Source: Pseudoalteromonas apostichopi (GTDB lineage Bacteria; Pseudomonadota; Gammaproteobacteria; Enterobacterales; Alteromonadaceae). From it: a stretch of DNA of 64,000 nucleotides. Numbering within the stretch: position 1 is the stretch's first letter; each line of letters opens with the position of its first letter. Positions 18,380 through 26,502 of the stretch are shown one piece after another. Below the pieces are notes generated by a model. It searched no databases and was not told the DNA's origin. It worked only from the letters and a program-made list of their open reading frames with translations. The stretch covers positions 1,612,001-1,676,000 of the forward strand of contig NZ_AP028065.1 of NCBI RefSeq assembly GCF_030297135.1. Direction: 5' to 3'. The position numbers were made by a program, and so were the translations under genes.

Positions 18380-18876
18380 TGAATGTGAAAGCGGCGTTTA
18401 CCGCCTATAGAAATGGCTGCTATCAATTACTCGGGTTATTGATGGTGGGTTTAGGTATCATAGGTATTGCATTACCTGTGATGCCTACAACTATCTTTTT
18501 TATACTAGCATTGGCGTGCTTTACCCGCTCATCACCTAAGCTCTCTGCCTGGCTGCTACACCATCCAAGGTACGGCCAGCCTTTAAGGTTTTGGCAAGAA
18601 TATAAGGTCGTTCCTACTCGCGCTAAGTTCTTAGCTGGTTTGGGCATGGCTATCGGGTATGCTTTTTTACTACAAAGTGCCGCGCCAATTTGGGTTATGT
18701 ATTTGGTGGCGGTGATTGAATTAAGCGTTTTAGCCTATTTAATTAACCGCCCATCAGCGCCAAATAAACCAACCCTAATTCAAGTTAATATAACCACACA
18801 CACCCGCTTAATGTTACTTGCTTGTTTTCTCAGCTCGCAACTTGCGGTAATGGCTTATCTTGCTATTCATTTCTAA
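18379..18876 (+). CDS. DUF454 (YbaN-type) inner-membrane protein
   Basis: About 165 residues. The N-terminal LLGLLMVGLGIIGIALPVMPTTIFFILALACFTRSSPKL is the DUF454 signature: a helix with a conserved LP-MPTTPF-like turn, then F-R-SP. A second hydrophobic pair follows (about 95-120), and a third helix closes the protein. YbaN proteins have no established function but are often near iron or haem uptake genes, which fits the Fur-like sites here. The ATG overlaps the stop of the upstream small ORF. Confidence 0.85.
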   Translation: MNVKAAFTAYRNGCYQLLGLLMVGLGIIGIALPVMPTTIFFILALACFTRSSPKLSAWLLHHPRYGQPLRFWQEYKVVPTRAKFLAGLGMAIGYAFLLQSAAPIWVMYLVAVIELSVLAYLINRPSAPNKPTLIQVNITTHTRLMLLACFLSSQLAVMAYLAIHF

Positions 18877-18914
18877 CGCAAAGAAATGTAAAGAACGTAA
18901 ACTTGCTTGTTATC

Positions 18915-18933
18915 ACTAATGCAAATCATTATC
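18915..18933 (+). promoter_or_regulatory. Fur box before the PepSY-DUF2271-DUF4198 operon
   Basis: The 19 bases ACTAATGCAAATCATTATC match 15 of 19 consensus Fur positions and lie 32 bases before the ATG of the PepSY gene. Iron-responsive repression is inferred. Confidence 0.65.
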
Positions 18934-18964
18934 ATATGCGTATAACAAACAAATACACCTAATT

Positions 18965-19597
18965 ATGTTTTCTTTAAATAAACGCAGCTTTTATAGTGTA
19001 AGCCGCGCCTTACATATATACCTTTCAACTGCCCTATTCTTTTTACTTATTTTATTTTGTGTCAGCGGCATTATTCTGAATCACGTTAGTTGGCTCGAAA
19101 ATGATAAACATAATGGTCAGAACCAACTACTTGTTTCTGCAAAGTTATTCGAAAAAGCACAAGCTAATCTCGACACGTTACCGAGCCTATACCCTGAAAT
19201 AGAACAGTACATGCAGCAGCAATTTTCACTTAGTAATGTAAAAAGTATTGAGTGGGAAAAAGAAGATGCTTTGGTGATGCTCGACTATCCGCTGCCAGCA
19301 GGCTTTGCTTACGCCGAAATCGATTTTCAAACGGGCGAGCTCAATATTGATTATCAAACCGGCGGCTTTATGAGTCTGATTGGCGACCTACACAAAGGCC
19401 GCCATACAGGTAAAGCATGGAGCTGGGTCATTGATATCTCGGCTGTTTTGATGATTCTGTTTGCCATCACCGGATTAATTATTCTCTTTCAAAACCGTAA
19501 AAAACGGGCCGCAGGCCTTTGGTTAACGCTTCTTGGTGTTGCCACGCCTTTGGTCATTTATCTAGTTTGGGTGCCTCAACTTAAAGGAGTATCTTAA
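18965..19597 (+). CDS. PepSY-associated TM protein
   Basis: A 210-residue protein with the PepSY_TM layout. An N-terminal helix (about 18-42, SGIILNHVSW) is followed by a periplasmic PepSY-like segment that includes FAYAEIDFQTGELNIDYQTG, then LIGDLHKGRHTGKAWSWVIDISA leading into the second helix and a third at the end. Conserved histidines (HVSW, DLHKGRHTG) resemble those of PepSY reductase-like proteins of siderophore and metal uptake operons. TAATG overlap couples it to the DUF2271 gene. A role in iron acquisition is inferred from the Fur box. Confidence 0.85.
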   Translation: MFSLNKRSFYSVSRALHIYLSTALFFLLILFCVSGIILNHVSWLENDKHNGQNQLLVSAKLFEKAQANLDTLPSLYPEIEQYMQQQFSLSNVKSIEWEKEDALVMLDYPLPAGFAYAEIDFQTGELNIDYQTGGFMSLIGDLHKGRHTGKAWSWVIDISAVLMILFAITGLIILFQNRKKRAAGLWLTLLGVATPLVIYLVWVPQLKGVS

Positions 19598-20097
19598 TGA
19601 AAAAAGCCCACTTAATCGCAGCTCTACTAATTGGCTGTTTATTCAGCCCACTGAGCTTTGCAAAAGATCCCAACCTCACCGTTGAATTTACCTTACCTGA
19701 GCTAGATGTTTCTCCATATCATCGCCCTTACGTGGCGCTATGGCTAGAAACACCTGAACGTAAACACGTTACCACTATTGCACTTTGGGTCGAAAAAGCT
19801 GAATGGTTTAAAGACTTACGTCAGTGGTGGCGAAAAGCAGGTCGTAGCAACGACAGCTTTGATGGTGTAACAGGTGCAACAAAACGCCCAGGCACTTACA
19901 CCATTGAGTGGCAAGGTAAAGATTTAAAAGGTAATCCAGTTAAACCTGGTAGCTACCTGCTTAATGTTGAAGTTGTACGTGAGGAAGGTGGCCGAGATTA
20001 CACCCGCGTTGAAATCGACTTAACGAAAGACGGCAAAGTCACAATTAAAGGCGAAAAAGAGTTCGCGACTAGCTTTGTTACCATTACCAGTAATTAA
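19597..20097 (+). CDS. DUF2271 periplasmic protein
   Basis: A 166-residue exported protein with a signal peptide ending near SFA (about residue 22). The body is an all-beta domain with the DUF2271 features YVALWLETPERKHVTTIALW, WFKDLRQWWRKAGRS, GATKRPGTYTIEW and PGSYLLNVEVVREEGGRDY. DUF2271 proteins are usually encoded between a PepSY protein and a DUF4198 protein, as here. Their biochemical function is not known. It is translated from an ATG overlapping the previous stop. Confidence 0.88.
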   Translation: MKKAHLIAALLIGCLFSPLSFAKDPNLTVEFTLPELDVSPYHRPYVALWLETPERKHVTTIALWVEKAEWFKDLRQWWRKAGRSNDSFDGVTGATKRPGTYTIEWQGKDLKGNPVKPGSYLLNVEVVREEGGRDYTRVEIDLTKDGKVTIKGEKEFATSFVTITSN

Positions 20098-20106
20098 GGA
20101 CAAACA

Positions 20107-20949
20107 ATGAAATTAAAATTATTAAAAACGGCGCTGATCGGCGCAGTAACCTTCACAGCACTTGCCTCTGGCTATGCACAAGCACACGCCCGTTGGTTAA
20201 TGCCATCTCACACTTCTTTATCTGGTGAGAAAACTCACTATGTGATGATCGATGCCAGTATTTCGAATGAGTTGTTTAGCCCAGATAAAGCATACCGCCC
20301 GAAAGAAAAAGGCGCAGAGTATGACGACAACTTATTAATTGCCCTTGCTCCAAATGGTAAGCCGGTTGAAGAAACTATCCGCGCATACTACTTAAAACGC
20401 AAAAACTCAGCGGCAGTGAGCTTAACGCAAGACGGTACTTACCATATTGCTATGCAGCAAAAACCAATGCTAATGACTTTCTATAAAGACAAAGATGGCA
20501 ACCGTGGCCGTGTGTTCGCAGGTAAAAAAGAAGCAGACCTACCAGCAGGCGCAACCGATGTACGCACTGTAAAATCAATCGCAACGGTTGATACTTTTGT
20601 AAGCCGTAATGGTACTTCTAAGCCAACATTGCTTGGTCAAGGTTTAGAAATTTCAGGCCCAACTCACCCGAACGATCTATTTGCTGGTGAAGAAGCTAAG
20701 TTCCAATTATTAATGGATGGCAAACCAGCCGCTGACGTTGAGCTTGCTATTGTTCGTGGTAGTGCACGCTACCGTAATGAGCGTGACGAAGTGAAAGTAA
20801 CAACCGATAAAAAAGGCTTCTTTACTGTGACATTCGCTCATGCCGATATGTATCTGATTGAAGCATCTGTTGATCAAAAACCAACAGAGGCTGATATCGA
20901 TAACGTACGCTATTCATTATTCACAACGCTTGAAGTGGCGCCTGAGTAG
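20107..20949 (+). CDS. DUF4198 periplasmic protein (NikM/CbtK-like fold)
   Basis: A 280-residue exported protein. The mature N-terminus begins HARWLMPSHTSLSG after a signal peptide ending near AQA. A histidine at or near the mature N-terminus is typical of this family and may bind metal. The C-terminal FAGEEAKFQLLMDGKPAADVELAIVRGSARYRN and TDKKGFFTVTFAHADMYLIEAS are the carboxypeptidase-regulatory-like part of DUF4198. Related proteins accompany nickel and cobalt transporters. It is the last gene of a probably Fur-controlled three-gene operon. Confidence 0.85.
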   Translation: MKLKLLKTALIGAVTFTALASGYAQAHARWLMPSHTSLSGEKTHYVMIDASISNELFSPDKAYRPKEKGAEYDDNLLIALAPNGKPVEETIRAYYLKRKNSAAVSLTQDGTYHIAMQQKPMLMTFYKDKDGNRGRVFAGKKEADLPAGATDVRTVKSIATVDTFVSRNGTSKPTLLGQGLEISGPTHPNDLFAGEEAKFQLLMDGKPAADVELAIVRGSARYRNERDEVKVTTDKKGFFTVTFAHADMYLIEASVDQKPTEADIDNVRYSLFTTLEVAPE

Positions 20950-20955
20950 TTTGCT

Positions 20956-20981
20956 AATTAGGCCTTAAAATTGGCCTAATT
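20956..20981. terminator. hairpin between convergent genes
   Basis: AATTAGGCC pairs with GGCCTAATT across eight bases. It lies after the DUF4198 stop and overlaps the 3' end of the convergent gene. It lacks a long T run on the plus strand, so termination efficiency is uncertain. Confidence 0.55.
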
Positions 20982-21512
20982 CGACTTTCGAGGAAGGCGG
21001 TAGTCAACAGTGTGATCGCAGCTACCGTCTTTCTCGCAATCATTAACCCCATCACCATCGACATCCCAGCTTGGCTGCATGCCTTTTAATGTACTTTTTA
21101 CGACGCTAATATCGGCAGTAAATTCACTTTGCTCATCACGGCGCGCGGCATTGCGCATCAAAAAGACCCGAATCACATAATCGCCATCATCAGAGATTTT
21201 AATCTCAGCATGATCACCTTTTACCGGGCCAACAAACAAAGCAGTTGGGTTGCCTTTTGGTAAAATATTAAAGTAGTTGCTTGAATTTGATGGAGCAAAA
21301 TCAACCGTTAAGGTAGTGCCTTTATTAAGGTTAATTTGATATTCCAGCATCTCATAACCTTTAATTGTGTCTTTAACTTGCCAGCTTTGCTGCACCGCAA
21401 TATCTGAAGCTAGCAACTCATAATGACGACTATTTGGTAAATTTTGTTCAGCAAACACCAAGCTACTTGTAGCCACCGAAAAACAAAACCCTATCAATAA
21501 CAACAACTTCAT
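20976..21512 (-). CDS. secreted protein with C-terminal Ca-binding-like repeat, unknown function
   Basis: About 178 residues with a signal peptide ending near VFA. The middle is a beta-rich domain (TTLTVDFAPSNSSNYFNILP, DGDYVIRVFLMRN) that resembles bacterial pre-peptidase C-terminal or other adhesion-type sandwiches. The end has DVDGDGVNDCEKDGSCDH, a thrombospondin-type-3 or EF-like calcium-binding motif with a cysteine pair. I do not know the function. ATG 21512 has a GAGG ribosome site six bases before it; TTG at 21518 does not. Confidence 0.65.
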   Translation of the reverse strand: MKLLLLIGFCFSVATSSLVFAEQNLPNSRHYELLASDIAVQQSWQVKDTIKGYEMLEYQINLNKGTTLTVDFAPSNSSNYFNILPKGNPTALFVGPVKGDHAEIKISDDGDYVIRVFLMRNAARRDEQSEFTADISVVKSTLKGMQPSWDVDGDGVNDCEKDGSCDHTVDYRLPRKSN

Positions 21513-21640
21513 ATTCAACCTCTTTTTGGATTCTTTTTTAGAGAATGATAAATGCTGATTTTACAATTTTTAATTCTTTTAAAGTGAACTTATAGTTACT
21601 CCATCGCAGACACACTGCTTAACGAAACAGGATACCTACT

Positions 21641-22066
21641 ATGAAACTTTTTACTTTAATCTCAGCTCAACCACACTTACAAAATATTAGCACTTTATTG
21701 GCACGTATTGGTTTATCGGCCATCTTTTTACTAACCGGCTTTAGCAAAATAGAGTTTTTCGATGCTACAGCGCAATATATGAGTAGTGTCGGTTTACCAG
21801 AGTTCTTACTGCCGTTTGTGATTGCCTTTGAAATTGTTGGCGGATTATTTATTTTACTAGGCTTTTTAACACAACTAACCGCTGTCGCTTTTGCTGGTTT
21901 CAGCCTAGTTAGTGCTTTGTTATTCCACTTTCAACTTGATGATCAAATGCAATTTTTAATGTTCTACAAAAACATTGCAATGGCAGGCGGCTTTTTAGCA
22001 TTAGCCAGTGTTGGTGCAGGCAAAATCAGCCTAGATCAACTAGTGTTAAAACGTAGTCAGGCTTAA
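21641..22066 (+). CDS. DoxX-family membrane protein
   Basis: A 141-residue four-helix membrane protein. LLARIGLSAIFLLTGFSKI, then LPEFLLPFVIAFEIVGGLFILLGF, are standard DoxX family signatures. DoxX/DoxD proteins are linked to redox and quinone-associated processes and stress, but the function of this one is not known. It probably forms a stress-response group with the pirin and LysR genes downstream. A terminator-like hairpin separates it from pirin. Confidence 0.9.
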   Translation: MKLFTLISAQPHLQNISTLLARIGLSAIFLLTGFSKIEFFDATAQYMSSVGLPEFLLPFVIAFEIVGGLFILLGFLTQLTAVAFAGFSLVSALLFHFQLDDQMQFLMFYKNIAMAGGFLALASVGAGKISLDQLVLKRSQA

Positions 22067-22075
22067 CATTTATCC

Positions 22076-22112
22076 CAGCCAATAACCTAGGTTGTTGGCT
22101 GAATTTGTTTTT
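22076..22112 (+). terminator. terminator-like hairpin after the DoxX gene
   Basis: CAGCCAA pairs with TTGGCTG, closing a partly paired stem around CCTAGG, followed by AATTTGTTTTT. Confidence 0.7.
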
Positions 22113-22126
22113 AAGAGGGCGCGAAT

Positions 22127-22993
22127 ATGGCAACGTTATTAACAGCAACCAGCCATGATATTGGTGGGCTCGATGTAAAACGCATCTTGCCTCATTTTGA
22201 CAAAAAAATGGTTGGCCCATTTATCTTTTTTGACCACATGGGACCAAATCACTTTCCTCGCGGTGAGGGCATAAATGTGAAGCCTCACCCTCATATTGGC
22301 CTATCAACGCTCACTTATTTATTTACGGGCAGTATTTACCATCGCGATTCGCTAGGTAATAGCCTGCAAATAGAACCCGGCGATGTTAACTGGATGACCG
22401 CAGGTCGCGGGATAGTGCACTCAGAAAGAGAAAGCCTTGAAGTGCGGGCGAGCGAGCACGACATCAATGGTCTGCAATGCTGGGTTGCTTTACCTGAGAG
22501 TATAACCGAAATAGCACCGCGTTTTGAACATATCAAAAAACAGCAATTGCCTGAGAAAATCGAAAAAGGCGTGCTGATGAGACTCATTGTCGGTGATGCC
22601 TATGGCTTAAGCTCCCCTGTGAAAAGCTACTCACCGATGTTTTATGTCGATACGGTAGCAGAGCAAGGTAGCCATATAACTAAACCGCATCCTCATCATG
22701 AAACCGCAGTGTATGTTATTTATGGTGAAATTAGTGTGGGTGATACGCGCTATACCCAAGGCGACTTTGTACTACTTGATGACAGCGAACACGAAATAAC
22801 GACTCTGGTGCACAGCCGCTTTATTTTACTCGGTGGCAGTAAATTCAATAAAGTCCCGTATTTACACTGGAATTTTGTTGCTTACAGCAAAGAGCGCATC
22901 GAGCAAGCAAAACAAGATTGGCAAGCACAGCGTTTTGCTAGAATCCCCGGTGATGAGCTTGAGTATATTGAGTTGCCCTCACCTAAAAAGTAA
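22127..22993 (+). CDS. pirin-family protein
   Basis: A 288-residue bicupin. FIFFDHMGPNHFPRG and KPHPHIGLSTLTYLFTGSIYHRDSLGN carry the three histidines that, with a later glutamate, bind one metal in pirins. WMTAGRGIVHSERE is the usual next block, and the C-terminal cupin follows (KPHPHHETAVYVIYGEISV). Bacterial pirins include quercetinase-like enzymes and regulators of pyruvate metabolism; this one cannot be assigned. It lies between DoxX and a LysR regulator on the same strand. Confidence 0.92.
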   Translation: MATLLTATSHDIGGLDVKRILPHFDKKMVGPFIFFDHMGPNHFPRGEGINVKPHPHIGLSTLTYLFTGSIYHRDSLGNSLQIEPGDVNWMTAGRGIVHSERESLEVRASEHDINGLQCWVALPESITEIAPRFEHIKKQQLPEKIEKGVLMRLIVGDAYGLSSPVKSYSPMFYVDTVAEQGSHITKPHPHHETAVYVIYGEISVGDTRYTQGDFVLLDDSEHEITTLVHSRFILLGGSKFNKVPYLHWNFVAYSKERIEQAKQDWQAQRFARIPGDELEYIELPSPKK

Positions 22994-23047
22994 ACTTTTT
23001 CAGTATTTACAGGTACTATTAGGTAGTTAAGTAAGCAAAGGAACATC

Positions 23048-23935
23048 ATGCTAAGAATTACGCTAGAACAGTGGCGCATGTTTCGTGCTGTTGTTGAATT
23101 TGGAGGCTTTAACCAAGCCTCACAAGGTATTCATAAAAGCCAATCGAGTATTCATAATGCAGTTGGCAAAATTGAATCTGCACTCGATGTAAAGTTATTC
23201 AGCATTCAAGGCCGCAAAACCGTGCTCACTGAAGCTGGCGAAATGATGCTGCGCCGTGCTAATTACTTACTCGATGAAGCCGCAAAAGTTGAGGCAATAG
23301 GCCAGACGTTAGGTGAAGGCATCGAAAGCAAATTACGAATTGCTGTTGATGCTATTTTCCCACAGCAATTGCTTTATAAAGTGCTTAACGATACCTCGTC
23401 ACAATACCCGCAACTGCGTATTGAACTCCATGAGTCTGTGCTGATGGGGGGGAATGAACTGCTCGAAAACGATCAGGTTGATATTGCTATTACCGGCTTT
23501 CCAATTGCGGCAAACTTTCACGAAGAATTATGTGATATTGAGTTTATTGCCGTTGCACACCCAGATCACCCTTTGCATGCAATAGAGCGTGAAATAACCC
23601 TCGAAGATTTAAAATCACACCGCCAAATTGTTGTCCGCGATTCAGCCAATAAGCACAAGCAAGATGGTGGATGGTTAGGTGCCGATCAGCGCTGGACGGT
23701 AACTCATTTGCGCACTTCTATTGATATGATCAGTAATGGACTTGGCTTTGCGTGGTTGCCAAAAATAGCAATAGAAAAACACCTTGCGGCGAGGCAAATG
23801 AAAGCACTTAATTTAACCCATAACAGTAGTCGCAGCGCTAAGTTACACTTGCTCTTTAAAGATGGTGATAAGCTTGGTCCAGCAGCACGCGCTTTCCTTG
23901 GAGAATTGCGTTACCAAGTGATGGAGAACCTATAG
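23048..23935 (+). CDS. LysR-family transcriptional regulator
   Basis: A 295-residue regulator. The winged-helix domain spans about residues 5-64 (FNQASQGIHKSQSSIHNAVGKIESALDVKLFSIQGRKTVLT), followed by the linker helix and a periplasmic-binding-protein-like effector domain (from about 90, KLRIAVDAIFP). It follows pirin by 54 bases and probably controls the DoxX-pirin group. The last six bases overlap the 3' end of the convergent SMP-30 gene. Confidence 0.92.
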   Translation: MLRITLEQWRMFRAVVEFGGFNQASQGIHKSQSSIHNAVGKIESALDVKLFSIQGRKTVLTEAGEMMLRRANYLLDEAAKVEAIGQTLGEGIESKLRIAVDAIFPQQLLYKVLNDTSSQYPQLRIELHESVLMGGNELLENDQVDIAITGFPIAANFHEELCDIEFIAVAHPDHPLHAIEREITLEDLKSHRQIVVRDSANKHKQDGGWLGADQRWTVTHLRTSIDMISNGLGFAWLPKIAIEKHLAARQMKALNLTHNSSRSAKLHLLFKDGDKLGPAARAFLGELRYQVMENL

Positions 23936-24805
23936 TTTCAGGGGCGTTTCAGCAATGCCTTTAACGCCCGGCTCGAGAATAAACACGCCACCACTGTGCG
24001 GGTAATCAGCGAGAACTGAGTCCTCCAGACCCACTGCAGCGGTAGTCACAGCTAAATGCATTAGCTCCTCGCCAACAAATGCGACACTCGTAACACGCGG
24101 TGCGGGCAAGCGAATAAACTGCACCTGCTCGCCGCTTGGTGAAAAACGATAAACGCCATAGCCATTCCAAGCGGCAACCCATAAATGGTCTTCGTTATCA
24201 ACGGTCATGCCATCTGGAAAGCCCATACTTTCACTAAAGCGAATAAACTCTTGTTTATCAGAAAGCTCGCCCTGCTTATTCAGAACAAAACGATAGATAG
24301 TTTGTTTATCTGAGTCAGTAGAATATAGAAAATAGCCATTTTTACTCACCGCAGGGCCATTGCTGATGGTGTAGTTATGATCAACAGAAATCGGAGCTTG
24401 CCCATGTCCAAAACGATATAACTTACCACTATTGGTTTGCTCTTGAGAGTCCATAGAGCCAAAAAAACCAAAGCCTTGGCGAGACGTTTTGCCATCGTTT
24501 AAACGATTTTTTGAGGGTTCATGGTCTATTGAATAAAGTAGTTCGCGGCTGAAATTTTCACTACAAAGTTTATAAATACCTTTGGCAAAGCCTGCAACTA
24601 GTTCACCCTGCTCGGTTTCCATAACCCAGCAAATAGGCTCTGGCATGGAAAACTGGCTAACTCGCATTGATTGGCAATCTAAGCGAAACAAGCGCTGCCC
24701 TAAAATATCTACCCAAAATAAGCAGTTATGTGCTTTTGCAAAATAGGCCCCTTCGCCTAATTGGCACTGGCTAGAAATAATCATTTTGATGGTGTCATCG
24801 AGCAT
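23930..24805 (-). CDS. SMP-30/gluconolactonase-family lactonase
   Basis: About 291 residues of the six-bladed SMP-30 propeller. Conserved metal-site blocks are LGEGAYFAKAHNCLFWVDI (Glu), RLNDGKTS (Asn), ISNGPAVS (Asn) and FPDGMTVDNEDHLWVAAW (Asp). Family members hydrolyse aldonolactones such as glucono-, xylono- or arabinonolactone, with a divalent metal. Its place next to a pentose-dehydrogenase-like SDR in an arabinose locus suggests arabinono-1,4-lactone, but this is inferred. The gene follows the TauE-type exporter by about 36 bases. No ribosome site clearly decides between ATG 24805 and GTG 24814. Confidence 0.82.
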   Translation of the reverse strand: MLDDTIKMIISSQCQLGEGAYFAKAHNCLFWVDILGQRLFRLDCQSMRVSQFSMPEPICWVMETEQGELVAGFAKGIYKLCSENFSRELLYSIDHEPSKNRLNDGKTSRQGFGFFGSMDSQEQTNSGKLYRFGHGQAPISVDHNYTISNGPAVSKNGYFLYSTDSDKQTIYRFVLNKQGELSDKQEFIRFSESMGFPDGMTVDNEDHLWVAAWNGYGVYRFSPSGEQVQFIRLPAPRVTSVAFVGEELMHLAVTTAAVGLEDSVLADYPHSGGVFILEPGVKGIAETPLKL

Positions 24806-24841
24806 TGGCTTCACTACACGAACAGCTGAACTATTCTCATT

Positions 24842-25549
24842 CTATCTATGTATGAAAATAAGTGCTAGGCCAGATAACCCCGCAACGAGTAAGATTATGC
24901 CGCGAATGGCCTTCTCGTTGAGGTTATTGTTAATCACAAACGACAAGCCCCAGCCAATTAAAATTGCTGGCAAACAAAAAAAGAATAGCTTTACATCAGT
25001 CATATCGGCGGAACCTGTAAGCATCAATACGATAATGCCAAACAGGTTTATAAACACGAAAAATGCACTCAAGTTAGCTTTAATTTTTTCTTTATCTTCA
25101 GCTTGGTAGAGTAGCCCCATTGGAGCACCTCCTGCAGAAGTTGTGGTACCCAAAAAGCCCGACGACATTGATGCTAGTAAACTAGTAATTGTTGAGATTT
25201 TCGGTTTCATACCTATGATAGACAAAGCCACCACCACCAAAATACTCACCCCTAGCAGAAGCTGATACTGCTTCGCATTGACATACCACATCACGACAGC
25301 AGCTAAAATGACACCTATAGCACCGCCAATAATAGATATACCAGTTTGCTTCATGTCTATCGCGCCACGGTGCTTAATCATTAATACCGACGTTAAAAAC
25401 AGCGCATTCAAAATCATTGGCCCAGGCACCAGATCTGGCATTAGCCAGTAAAGCACAGGCACACATAACATTCCTAAACCAAAGCCAATAACACTTTGTA
25501 GGCAAGCACCAATAATCAGAATTAAATAAACAAGTACAAAGTCGGTCAA
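24842..25549 (-). CDS. TSUP-family permease (TauE/SafE type)
   Basis: A 235-residue protein with seven to eight hydrophobic helices. The two internal repeats contain SVIGFGLGMLCVPVL and SSGFLGTTTSAGGAPMGLLY, the paired motifs of TSUP transporters. Known TSUP members export or import sulfite, sulfoacetate or other organic anions. Here it is encoded just upstream of an SMP-30 lactonase, so it might move the acid product. That is inference. TTG at 25549 seems to be the start; no in-frame ATG precedes the first helix. Confidence 0.85.
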   Translation of the reverse strand: MTDFVLVYLILIIGACLQSVIGFGLGMLCVPVLYWLMPDLVPGPMILNALFLTSVLMIKHRGAIDMKQTGISIIGGAIGVILAAVVMWYVNAKQYQLLLGVSILVVVALSIIGMKPKISTITSLLASMSSGFLGTTTSAGGAPMGLLYQAEDKEKIKANLSAFFVFINLFGIIVLMLTGSADMTDVKLFFFCLPAILIGWGLSFVINNNLNEKAIRGIILLVAGLSGLALIFIHR

Positions 25550-25676
25550 ACTTTCTTACCACCTTCCTAAGTATGAGCTCTGCTGAGCCTAAATCGTATA
25601 TTTTATTATTATAGTATCATTTTAATTATGTAAAATTTTTATTTCACGCTAGTCATTTTGTTATCGTTTCGCAAGA

Positions 25677-26456
25677 TTATGTCCAACCCGCATCCACTAT
25701 CAATGATTGTGCAGTCATCATACAGCTGTCATCTGCGGCCAAAAATAGCGCGGCATTCACTACATGGTCTGGTTGAATAGTTTCGTTAATACACTGACTT
25801 AAACGAACATCTTCAATCATTTCTGGGGTTAGCCAATGCGTAATCTGGCGCTCTGTCATCACCCAACCTGGTACCAGTGAGTTCACACGAATATTATCTT
25901 TACCATATGAAGCAGCTAATGAACGGGTTAAACCTTCAATACCCGCTTTTGCGGTTGTGTAGGCTGGCATGCCGGTCTGCTTAATACGCCAGCTTACCGA
26001 CCCCATATTGATAATGCTACCACCGCCTAAACGCTGCATCTGCTCAACCACTGCTTGAGATGAAAAGAAACACGGGCGTAAGTTAACTGCAAACTTGTCT
26101 TCCCAATATTTCACATCCATATTCTCTGCAGCATGACGAGTGTCATCGGCTGCGTTATTAATTAACACACCAATATCACCTTGCTGCTGGCGAGTTTGCT
26201 CAATGGCCGCTTTTAAAGCTTCAACATCACGTATATCACAATGGATAAATTGTGGGTCAAATTCATATTTACCAGCTAATTTTGCGCACAACGCATCGCT
26301 TTGCTCAGTTGCAATATCAACAAAGGTGACTTTCGCGCCCTGCTCGCAGAACCGCCTTACCATTACTTCACCAATTCCCGATGCACCGCCAGTAATAAAC
26401 ACACTCTTACCAGCAAGGCTTGGGTAAACTGTTTTTAGCTCGTTTGAATTTGGCAT
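25677..26456 (-). CDS. SDR oxidoreductase, probable pentose (xylose/arabinose) 1-dehydrogenase
   Basis: A 259-residue classical short-chain dehydrogenase. Visible motifs are the NAD(P)-binding TGGASGIG, Asp at VDIA after the second strand (favouring NAD), NNAADDTRH, the catalytic Ser in NMGSVSW and YTTAK (Tyr and Lys). The opening YPSLAGKSVFITGGASGIG and the end LIVDAGW closely resemble Caulobacter xylose 1-dehydrogenase (XylB) as I recall it. It probably oxidises a pentose to the lactone. It is encoded 46 bases after the GntR gene, in a likely operon. A specific preference for arabinose is inferred from context. Confidence 0.8.
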   Translation of the reverse strand: MPNSNELKTVYPSLAGKSVFITGGASGIGEVMVRRFCEQGAKVTFVDIATEQSDALCAKLAGKYEFDPQFIHCDIRDVEALKAAIEQTRQQQGDIGVLINNAADDTRHAAENMDVKYWEDKFAVNLRPCFFSSQAVVEQMQRLGGGSIINMGSVSWRIKQTGMPAYTTAKAGIEGLTRSLAASYGKDNIRVNSLVPGWVMTERQITHWLTPEMIEDVRLSQCINETIQPDHVVNAALFLAADDSCMMTAQSLIVDAGWT

Positions 26457-26502
26457 GATAACCTTATGTTTTAAAAGTCATTACAACGTAAAGAAGCGAT
26501 AC

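Noticed and set aside
25600..25625. Motif-like TATTATAGTATCA before the TSUP gene
   Set aside because: Only 9 of 13 positions fit; it could be chance in AT-rich DNA.
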